The notes beneath the pieces were generated by a model. The model was given only the letters and a program-made list of their open reading frames with translations. It ran no database searches and was not told the DNA's origin. Source: Rostratula benghalensis (taxonomy: Eukaryota > Chordata > Aves > Charadriiformes > Rostratulidae). Taken from it: DNA of 64,000 nt. Shown piece after piece: positions 23,671 through 34,200 of this stretch. The first letter of the stretch is position 1. Each line of letters opens with the position of its first letter. The stretch lies in assembly GCA_013399305.1 (NCBI GenBank), contig VXAI01000015.1, positions 6,446,182 to 6,510,181 of the forward strand, in the 5' to 3' direction. The position numbers and the translations under genes are program-made.

Positions 23671-26600
23671 CTACCACAAGGAACAGACATTCACAGTCTT
23701 GGGCACATCATCGAGGGTTTCTGTGAACCCATCTCCAAACCCCTCTGCTTCCACCAGCTCAGGTTTCTTGTTGCACATGGGGCAGAGCTGGTTTCGGATG
23801 GCAGATGATCTCATCCAAATAATGAGGTTCCAGCGTTCCCCGGAGGCAATGGGAAGTGCCCCATGGATCTGCCCTCCTCGGTGTAACAGCCCCCGGGCTC
23901 CCACGTGTTCTATCTCTATGTACTTTGGCACAGGGGTAGGATCCTGGAACAAAGAGAGCTGGATACAGCATTACATCAGAAATTCCCTTGCAGAACAGTG
24001 CTCAAATAGTTGAATTTTTTACTTGTTACTTCTTCACCCCCAGCACCCATTTCACCCTCTGAAATGCAACCACTTCAGGGGTGGCTTGGCAGCATTTTGT
24101 TCCATCTGTTTCCAGGTAAGACCTTCTGAGTGCCAGGTCCAGAGGCACCTGAGTTTCAATTAAAAAGAAAAAAACTGTTTCACCAGTCCAGGGGTGCTTT
24201 TATTTCTCTCTTGCCAAGCATCCCCTGGAAGTAGGGGCTACAGATTTAGGTTTAAGTCTCATCTGAAATAAATCACTTCTCTCTCTCTCAGCACCTCCCT
24301 GCTCATTATTGCAGTGGGGGAAAGATGGACTGGGTTACTTCCCTCCAGTTTCCTCTCTCTGACTTGGCTGCAATAAGCTTGAATATTGGTTATGTGCTTG
24401 TAGCAGAAAAGGCTGTTGTATAACCAAGGCATTTTAAAAAAGGGGGAAGGGACAGAGCAGATTTGACTGTCAGAAGTGAATAATTATTTTTCAGAACTCA
24501 GTTAATGCCTTGAAACTGGAGGGTGAGTGGGTAGTGGGGAAGAGAACCAGGGTCCAGATTAGGAATAAGCTCAGTACCTGGCTGAAATCACCAAAGTACA
24601 AGTTGCCTTCTGTGAAGTCTTTTCCCAGTGAAACGTTTAAGGTGACTTCTGCATTGTCATAGTGAGAGCTCAGATCCAGATCTTCGTGTGGCGCGTACTT
24701 GACGACAAATGCTTTATGGCTGTCCAGAGAAGCACCTCCCAGCTCCGGGTAAAGCAGCGTCGTTATGGGCCGCAGGTATTTTTCACGCAGGGGTGTGATG
24801 AAAGTTTCATCCATCCCAAGCTCGTTTAGCAAAACCTGTCTCAAAGAGAGGAGATGGCAACAGCTGACCAGCTACACCTGCTTCTTCATCAGAGCTGCTG
24901 CAGAGCTGCTTGTTCTCTTCCAACCTTGCTGCTTGCTCAGATAAAGAACTTTAGAGCAAAGGCTCCAGCTACAGGCAAAAGAAGGAGGCTCACGGTGAAA
25001 AGCAATGGTGAAAAGACAAAGTAAGATGAAAAGTTGTGTTCTTTAAAAATGGACTCCTTGATTTAAACGTGTATTACTTAACTACAAGGTGCTTCTTCCT
25101 CTGAGGTACCAGCTCCCATCCAGTCTCCTTACTCCTCAACCCTTTTACTTCAAAGGGGCTGTACTCAAACTGCTCTGTGCTCAAATTACAGATATTTTGG
25201 AAGGAAAAGGAATAGGAAGAGAGGAGATAAATGGTATCTGCATGTGAATGTGCCCCCTAAAGAAGCACAAGAGCTAGTGAGTCCTACCCCATAGTTATTC
25301 ATGGTGTTGGGCCTGCCTTTGGGCATGTCCGACTGCTCAAAGTTCTCCAGCTCATCCACAAACGCTTTGCAGAATTCTTCTGTGAACACTGGGAGTCGAT
25401 AGATCCTCTTATCTGTCAAGAGAGGGGAAGAGACCATTTGCTGAGGAAAATAACAGGTGACAGTGTTGTTTGCTGTCACACTGCCTAGCTAGACCGTGGT
25501 GGTGTCAGTGAGAACACGGGGCCCTGTGCTTCACTCGGTGTTCAGGCTGCTCAAAGGGCTGGCACGATTCCTTGGGATGTGTTTATTGTTTGTCATGTTG
25601 GCTGCTCGTTTCCAGGTTTTCCCATCCAATCAGGAGACCTGGCACTGATTAAAAAGCCTGCTGAATGTGCCAAGGACATGTTTTGAGCAGGTCTGAGGGG
25701 AGAGTGGTGAATCAACAGCTCATCACAGGCAGTGTGAGCTGGAAGGAGGAGACTCAAGGCCTTATTTAGGGGATGGAGCATTCCCCTTCTGGGAAGACCA
25801 GGGCTTCTGATCTGCCCTCTAAGGGGACTGTGTACCCTCACTACAAAAAGGACATTGAAGAGCTGGAGCGTGTCCAGAGGAGAACTACCAAGCTGGTGAG
25901 GGGTCTAGAGAAGAAGTCATGTGAGGAGAGGCTGAGGGAACTGGGCATGGAGAAGAAAGAGGAGGCTGAAGGGAGCCCTTATTGCCCTCTACAACTACCT
26001 GAAAGGAGGTTGTAGAGAAGTGGGTGCTGGCCTCTTTTCACTGGTGAATAATGACAGGACCAGAGGAAATGGCCTGAAGTTGTAGCAGGGGAGGTTCAGA
26101 TTAGATACTAGGAAGAATTGCTTTACTGAAAGAGTGGTCAGGCACTGGAATAGCCCACCCAGGGAGGGGGTTGAGTCACCATCCCTGGAGGTATTTAAGA
26201 AATGAGCAGATGTGGCACTTCAGGTCATGCTCTTGTGGTTAGATTGTGGGGGGGGCTGTTGTGCGTGGATGGTTGGACTCTGTGATCTCAGAGGTCCTTT
26301 CCAACCATCATGATGGGGAGCTCAGGATTGAGGACACAGAAGCTGAGATAAAGACAGAGTCAAAGGCTGTGTCTGGAAATTGTGTCTTGGATGTACCCAG
26401 GAGCCCTGCACATACACAACAGGAAAGCAACTTTGCAGCTTCTCCTCTACATTCTGTCAGCATCTCTGGTAGGGAGAGAGCTTCATGGATGCCATCACGG
26501 AAGCTGAAAACCCTGATGTCTTTTTAAAAGACAGAAATCTAGACAAACTATTTCAGCTCAGACTAATCAAATGGGATTGTCTAAAATCACTTTGGGATGG

Positions 26601-29600
26601 AAAACCAAGCTCCCTAGACTAACAGTGTTCCTTCAGCAGGCTCCCCCATGAGTTGGTGTACAACCAAAACCCAAGCCCTGCTGCAGTTACAGCCTCTGAT
26701 GAGACACCAGCAAACTGGGACTGGAAAAGCAGAAAACAGGATCTCATCCAGAGCATGACTGCTGCACAATACTGCCTCTCCAGAGACTCTTGTCAAGCAG
26801 AAAATAACATCCTGTTTGTCTCAGCTGTGTACCAAATCTGAGTTATTAAAAGATAGGGCTTGAAAACAGCTGTCATCACTGAAGTTGCAGTGCGACTCGT
26901 GAAGATCTTTGTGACTGATGTTTTGTTTTCTTTACCTGAGAAGGACTCGATGTAGCACAGGAGGCCATGGAGATCAGCATCTGGTGATGTGCAGTATCTC
27001 ACGATTTCTAGAAAATCTGGGGCCAGGAATGAATCCTGGCATCAAGAGAATGATGATAAAAAACAAATCACAATTAGCCTGTGCAGTCTTTTACAGCCCA
27101 AAAAGGAAACGGACTTCCAGGCAGCCACAGGAAAATACCATGTAGAGTCTAGGGAGCAAAACTGATAGTCACATTTGGGTTACTTCTGTGGCAGGAAATG
27201 CAGAATGTTAGTAGTGTTTTTCTTGGTGATTTAGGTAACCTGCTGCTTGCTCTGTTTCACAGGTTCCTGAGTATAACTGGCCAGATTTGTCATTAGCAAG
27301 ATGGGAAAGAGCCTGGCTCACATTATGGACTCCTAACAGGTAAGTGCAAAGTCTTTCCTAGTAGATTTAATATCTTGCCATGGCCTCAGCACAACAGAGT
27401 GACTGTGATCTGCTTTAAGCATTCCCACCTCCCCCAGATCACGACAGACAAGAGCAGAACAGGTAACAGCAGAACTTGTTACTAAAGGATCACAGAGCAA
27501 TAAATCTGTGTGAACTTGTTTGAGTGTTACTGCTGATCTGTGGCAATTATCCAGCTGGGAAGTCTTGGGTCCAGCCAAACACAAGGAAATTCAAAGCAGA
27601 GTAGCCCACAACAAAGAGGGCAACACCTGCCTGTGTGGTGGAGTGTACACATGCAAGCAGCCTGTTGCCCCATTTCATCTGACAGTAACTAGAACTCGTC
27701 TGTGAGTTAAGCCCATAAAGGCTTTTTCTGTGGCTGCTCATTAGACCTCACCAACCCCCTTTGCTGCAAGGTCTAAATTACTAATGGTATTGGGAGTCCA
27801 GTCCCACATGCTGCTGCAGCTTCAATAATGACTGTTACCTGGCTAAAAGCCAGGCAGAATCTTGCCTGGAGAACACACTACATTCTGAAAGTTTAATTCG
27901 GTTTCAACAGGCTACATTTTAGTTTTAATTCAGCTCAGCTCTAGCACGGTGAGCAATCCCAGAAAGAGGGCTTCCTACTGCAAAAATACTCAGGCAATTC
28001 CTTGGGTGCAAAATAGATTCCAAGCATGCTGTCTACCTGCAGAATGTACAGTTCTGGGTGTTTCCGTTTGTAGCACTTGGAGATGATGGCTTTGCGTTCC
28101 TCTGACTGATGAATTAACTGTTTTCTTCTCTGCACTTCTGCCTCAATCTACAAGTAAACAATAGGGCATATTGTTAGAAAATCAAAAGGGATAACCAAAA
28201 CAATTCCAGGAATTTGCTCATTGTTTTGAAACAGTTATTTTTGTTCTGGGCACCTCTGGGAGACAGTGTATGCCTTTGCTTTTCTGTAGTCAAGACAAGT
28301 CCCATAAATATCTGAAAAGCCAAATGCCTAAAAGGGATTTGAGACACGTTCTCATTACAAATGGCTTAAAAAATAACTGAAGTCTTTCCATGGATGTGTC
28401 AAGTGGAGCTGCAAGGTTTCAGCCCTTTCAGGCATTCTGACACCTCATGAATTGCTGGCCTAAACTTTGAGAGTCTGCCTTATGTTCTGACAATAGAAGC
28501 ATTGTCCAAAACAAAGACATTTGCTGGGAGGGAGACAGGACTTGTCATGAAGGGATTACTGCTAAGTGTTGTGGGGACAGGCTAATCTGTCACTCCAGAG
28601 GAAACAGCAGGACTAGCAGCTGGTTCAGGCAGCTCTTCCTATTTAATAAACCCCCATGAGATTAGTTTATAACATTCCTCAGCAAAAAAGGAAGGAGGGT
28701 GTTAGCAGCACCCCCTGCTCCTCACCCTGGCAATGATGTTATCAACCAACACCATTTTATAAGGCAAACATCCACTCTCTGTGAAGGAGCAAGTCCTGTA
28801 TTCATTCTCTTTCCCTCATTATCAGACCCTGAAGGTCCTATGAACAAACTAGACCAACCAAAAAGATTTCTTCTTCCCCTCCCTAAGAGCATCAAGGTTG
28901 CTGGGCACTGGGTCAGTGACTCCCTTCCTTGCTGGCTTTGAAGGTCTCAGGCACCTGGTCAGCCCGGTGGTGGTGATGACCCTGTCACAGAACAGGGAAG
29001 TGTAACAGCACCCAGAGCTCTGTCTATAAAATCAAGCATTTACAAGTCCCAAATGGAAACTTAGATCTGAACTGCTGCTGGAGAGTGAGAACTGTGACCC
29101 TCTGGTGAGCAGGGACGCCTCTAATGTCACTTGCTTTCTCCAAGGACTGAGTATCTCATAATCTTTTCTATGATTTTTGAATCTAGATTACGGTTGTTAT
29201 GTGGTACAGCAAACAACATGTGTCTGACCCAATCTGCGGAGGAACCAGGTGGTTTAAAATTATGGATTAAGTTAGGATCTAGGGGACTAGAAATCCTAAA
29301 TGAAGTTCTAAGTTCTGTGTTATGCTGCTTATTGTGCTGCACTGGTTCTGCTTGTAGAAATGCTGTGCCGTTTGAATCATAAATTCTGTGCTATACTAAT
29401 CATGATACACTGATAGGAAAATAAAGCTTTAATTATAACTACAATTTGGTGCTGGCATCATCCTGCTAAGGATCCCAGAAAGAACCTGTCTGACCCTTTA
29501 ACGTTGGGATGAAACTGGAGCTGGTTATGTGACAGATCTTTGTCCCCAGCCTGGTAGGACAGACAGTTCCCCCATTAGAGGAGAGCCCAGGGGGGATGTT

Positions 29601-30375
29601 CTTGGGATGTTCTTCTGCAGCAGAGCCCACGTGAACAACACCGTGGAACCCCTGGGCCATTCCACCTGAAGGCATCCTTTAAAAGTCATTGACAAAAGAA
29701 GGGACAAGGGAAAGACAAACTAAAGGGAAGCTGGGAGCCAGCTGACCAAAACCAGTTAGGCCAGATGGCACAGAAGGCCATTTAAATAATGTGTTGGATT
29801 ATTTACTTCCAGGGCGTTGCCAGTATAAACGCACCCCTGACAGCATCCAGCCCCGGGTCCAGACGCCGCCGGGGAATTCTTCCCTTCGGTCTCTGCCCGA
29901 CACCGGGATTGACCAGGACCGGGCTCCGGGGAGCTGCGGCCCGGCTCCGTCGGGGCTTCTGTCTCCATTGAACCCCCCTCGGCTCCCTCCAGGGCCACCC
30001 AGGCCACCCGTGTCCGTCGCGATTTCGCAGGGGTGGGGTCCCCGTGAGGTCTTCGCCCCTCACCACGGGAAACAAAGCCCCCGGCCAGCCCTGACGGGAT
30101 TTACCGGCCATTTACCTCCCGCACCGCGGCTCTGAAGTCCTCCTCGCTCCGGCAGCCCCGCTCCCACAGCGCCTGCAACACACCCGGCCCGTCACCCACC
30201 GTCCGGCCTCCGCCGCCGCCGGGTGGGGGGGTGCTCGCCGCTCCGCCCTTACCCGCCCGTGCTCGCGGCGGAGCTGCCCCTCATCCCGGTACCGGACGTG
30301 CAGCCCATAGCGCCCCACGAAGACGTTGTCGGAGAAGAAGCAGGCGCAGGCCCGGAACGGGCGGCGGGCGGACAT
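23671..30375 (-). CDS. OGFOD2: OGFOD2, 2-oxoglutarate and iron dependent oxygenase domain protein 2
   Basis: Minus-strand exons 30375-30253, 30172-30116, 28147-28037, 27035-26936, 25412-25288, 24835-24578 and 23943-23671 (TAG). All have AG/GT borders and consistent phases, giving 348 aa against about 350 in human. The N-terminal part (1-130) is family specific. [12 protein letters not shown] precedes the prolyl-4-hydroxylase-like double-stranded beta-helix. The iron ligands are H230 and D232 (SSHYDNAEV) and H285 (GGQIHGALP); R295 (SGERWNL) would bind 2-oxoglutarate. A C-terminal CPMC pair lies in [11 protein letters not shown]. All residues needed for Fe(II)/2OG oxygenase activity are present, but I know of no established substrate. 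The ATG at 30375 lies in a CpG island shared with the divergent integrase-derived gene. Confidence 0.96.
25829..26309 (+). mobile_element. CR1 LINE 3' fragment, antisense within OGFOD2 intron
   Basis: Typical CR1 3' reading: 'gagctggagcgtgtccagag', then 'gaggagaggctgagggaact', 'ctacaactacctgaaaggag', 'ccatccctggaggtatttaa', and finally 'ggtcctttccaaccat'. The frame is broken by stops and small indels, so it is an old dead copy. It lies between OGFOD2 exons 4 and 5, opposite in strand to the gene. The 5' edge is approximate. Confidence 0.92.
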
Positions 30376-31240
30376 GTTTCCCGCCGGCGGCGAGCACGGG
30401 CGGCGCCGGGCGCAGGTCCAGCCGCCAAACGGCTCCGCCGCGCGACGGGGAGAGCCGCTTCCGGCCGGGCCCAGGGTGCGTCGGCAAATTGCGAACGTGG
30501 ACTAAAACGAGAGGAGGCGAAACTTGCCCGTTGTGTCCCGGTTTAGCTTATTTTTTTGTTAGCTTTGTTTTGTTTTTTTTTTTCTTCCCCGTCATTTCGG
30601 TGGCGTCGCCGCGGTCTGCAGAGGTGCCTCTCTCTCCTCCACAGTCACCCCCCGCCCCGTTCGTGGCCGGGCGCCTGCCGCACTCCCATTCCGTGTCTAC
30701 CGCTGGCCAGGACCGCCGGGGGTGCGCGCTGACAGAGCAGGGGACTGCGGCACCGCGGCCGGGACACCCGTTCCCTTGTTGCTGGCGGGGGGTGCGAGGT
30801 GAGGTGTTGTGCCGAGGAGCGGCGCTGGGGCGGCTACTGCCTTCGAGTGTTATTTGCAGACGGTCCCTAAGAGCCACCGGCACGGCACGCCCCGCCCCTC
30901 CCCGGGCCGCGCCCGCGCTTGGGCGCGCGCGGCGGGTGTGCGCGCTCCCGCGGGCGGGGGGGGGGGAGCGCGGCCCCGGGGCTCCCGTCCCGGCCTGGGC
31001 GGCCCGTGCTGGCCATGGACTCGGCGCTGCAGGTGGCCGAGGAGGAGGTGGTGGCGGCCGAGTCCTGCGGCCCCAGCAGCAAGTTCGAGGACATCTACCG
31101 GCTGCTGGCCGAGGGCTGCTTCCCCCCCAGCTTCTGCTCCATCAAGAGGAAGAACCTCAAGCGCTACGCCCAGAAGTTCGTCGTCGACGGTGGGAACCCG
31201 GGTGGCACCGCGGGACAGCCCGGACGGGGCCTGTCAAAGG
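29860..31240. promoter_or_regulatory. CpG island, shared bidirectional promoter of OGFOD2 (-) and GIN2-like gene (+)
   Basis: Very GC- and CpG-rich DNA covering OGFOD2 exons 1 and 2 (minus) and exon 1 of the integrase-derived gene (plus). The two start codons (30375 and 31015) point away from each other, 639 bases apart. No TATA box was seen between them. A T-rich stretch at 30550-30590 splits the island. The long open frames here are by-products of high GC. Confidence 0.75.
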
Positions 31241-34200
31241 AGGGAGGGGATGGGGTGGGGGGGCCGAGGCGGTAGCTCCTGCCTGGGCCGAGGAGGGGAT
31301 GGGGTGGGGGGGCCGAGGCGGTAGCTCCTGCCTGGGCCGAGGCCTCCCCGAGGGGCCTGGCGAGGCCCAGGGACGCTGCCGAAGTGTGTGGGGACAGTGA
31401 CCGGCTGGCAGGCAGGCAGGCAGGCAGCAGGCAGAGACGTGCTGGCCCTCCCCCCGCAGATGAGGACAGATATTCCTTCCTCACAGCACAGGGAGGATGG
31501 GTGGTGGTTTCTCTGCCCTCTGCGGAGAGGGAGAGGTGGGGCGGGTTTATCGTAGCAGAGGACTTTACTCAGCCCTGAGTGCGGAGGAGCAGCCCCCTGG
31601 GTTTATTTGGGGGTGATTCCAGTTTAGCAGCTTCTCCAGAGGTGTAACACAAGCTCCCAAGACAACAGTCCCCCTTTTGTTGTCTCACCTCGTTTTCCCA
31701 CTGTAGAAAATGGCCCTTTCACTGGAACCGAGTAGCTGAAGTGGCTGTGAGAGCACGCCATGTGTCATTTTAGACAAACCTCTCCCATCTGCAGGCGGCT
31801 GCCTCTACTATGTGGGACCCAAGAAGGAGGAAAAGCGTGAGGTGATCGTGGATCCTGAGCGGAGGCGGCAAGTCTTTCTGGAAAGCCATTTCACCGAAAT
31901 CGGGAACCATCTGGGCCAGAAAAAGACCGTGCACCGGATTCAGAGCCGGTACTACTGGCTGGGGATTGTGAAGGATGTTGTGGACTGGGTAAGTTGGGAG
32001 CGTTGATCACGTCAGTGACACCAGTATTTACAGGACGTTCAGGCAGCAGTCCCAAGTGAGCAGCTAGAAGAACCCTGATGCAGGGATGATGTCGTTTCTA
32101 GTGCCTGTTGCTTTGAAGCCACGCACTAAGTAACTCTGCAGGTGAAACTTGTTGGAACATCCCAAGGCAGCTGGATAGATTGGAGGATGTCTTTCCCTTG
32201 AGCGTCAGGAAACCTGCCCAGGTAGGCCTCCTCGTGCAGGGCAGTGGAGGGGAATGTGGGATTGTTTTAGATAAGCGTTGCTGAGCCTGGCTTTGAGCAG
32301 CCTGGATTCCTACCAGAGCTGCCCAGTTCCCTAAACTGCTCTAACAGGAGGAGCTCGGTGTTTCCAGTGTCTCTCCTCAGCTGCTCTGCCTTACCTGTTT
32401 TCTTGCCAAAGGTTCCCTGCAGCAGGGCTCTGCAAGAGTGTGGTTTGAGGAAGCGTGGTTGCGTTGCATGGTCTGAGCAGCCCACGCTCCTCCAGCATCC
32501 TGGGGCTGATGATTTTTCTAGCCAGCAGTAGAAGTTTAAAGTACAATAAATGTTTCCCTAAAAATAGGGTGAGAAATATCATAGCTATAGGCCATGTTGA
32601 GAAAATTGGTTATTGTGTCAGAGAAAGCTGTCGGATGAGTGTTGTGAAAGGTGAGCTGTGTCAACCTGTTGTGTTTTGTCCTCTCTTGCGTCCTGCTATT
32701 TTTATTGGGTAGAGGGAAGCTGCTTGGGCGTGCTGTCCCTCTCACCCCTTCATAACCTGTCCAGTCTGAATCTGACAGAATCTGCCAGCACGTTTTAAAG
32801 TCCTCTGATAAAATCTTTTCCCTTTCCAGATCAAAATGTGTGAAACGTGCCAGAACGCAGAGCACAACAAGAACCTATCGCGGAAAGCACGGCCTGTCAA
32901 AGTGGAATCTCCCTGGGAGGTGCTGGGATTAGACATTCACGGTGAGTGTTTGCAGCTGGCAGACAGGCTCTCCCAGGTGGGCACGCCAGCCGTGAGGAAA
33001 GCGTGGCAGACTGGGTGCTGCACACATGCTGGGGAAAGCTGCCTGCGGTGAGGAGGTGCCAAGGAGGCCACTGCAGCCTTACCAGGGTGCAACCTGATCC
33101 GTGGGGCTGGCTCGGCTCCCTCTCCACACATAATGGGACTTGTGGGCGGCCGTGCTGGCATTACTTCCCAGAACTGAGGCTGTGGTGGGTGTATTTTTTG
33201 CTGGCAAGGGTCACAGAAATGTACTGGCCAAATGACATTGCAGTAAAGGAGTGAGTTGTGGTCATTTTCGCAGTGCTTGTTTTGCTGGGCTGGGTTTTCA
33301 GCTTGCCTCATTTCAGTGATCTTATGGCATCACATTGATTTTTCTTGATGCTTGTTTATGCAGGACCTTTTCCTGAGACAAGCCAGAGCAATACACATGT
33401 CCTCCTTGTGACTGACTACTTCACTAAGTGGGTTGAGGCTGCTCCTCTGCAGAAGAAAGATCCCTTGTCAGTGGCTAAAGCCCTAGCTACGGTTTTTTAC
33501 AGGTGGGTTCTGCTGTTGTTGGTCACATTGCACCCCTGCAGTGAGATGGGGTGCACTGGGATGCGTGCTGCAAAAATACTCAATGTCCACAAGAGCAGGA
33601 ACTCTCCTGTCTACAGGAGAGACCATGCAGTGCCTCTCACTTGCTCTTTACAAAGTTGCTCTTTTGGGAAGAACCTGTTATCCTCTTGTTGCCAGGGGAG
33701 GTGGATAAAGAGGCAGAGGTTGTTCTCTGAGTAGCTCCAAGGCCAGGAGGGCTCATGCCCCAGTTCTCTGCAGAAGCTTTACAACTATTCCTTGACCCCT
33801 CTTATGCAGTGGTTATTTTACATTCAAATGGTACATGTCACCATTTAACAATGTCCTTGTGGAAAATGCACACAGCCAGTAGAGGATTGCATTTGGAGCA
33901 AGAAACTTGGCTTGTTTCTCCTGCTGCCTTATCATTCAATAGCAAACAGGCTTGGCTGGTCTGGAACAGATGGAACCAGCAGACCTCTCTCTGCTCTTGG
34001 GGCGGTGAGGTCATCTCAGCCTCTTTAGCACCAGCTCCACTGGAGAGTATCTATCCCTTTTGTATCCCATTTCCTGTGAGGGTTGAAGTCCTCTGGCTCT
34101 GCCCTGCAGCTGATGGAGTAAAACCGGTTGTGTCCCCTCTTCTTGTTCAGGTTTGGAGCGTCCAAGAACATTTACACCAGTCAGAACTGGGACTTCTGTG

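Noticed and set aside
30231..31400. 389-codon open frame across the OGFOD2/GIN2-like CpG island
   Set aside because: It runs through the splice donor at 31190 and the promoter, is made of Arg/Pro/Gly/Ala typical of GC-rich shadow frames, and matches no family I know.
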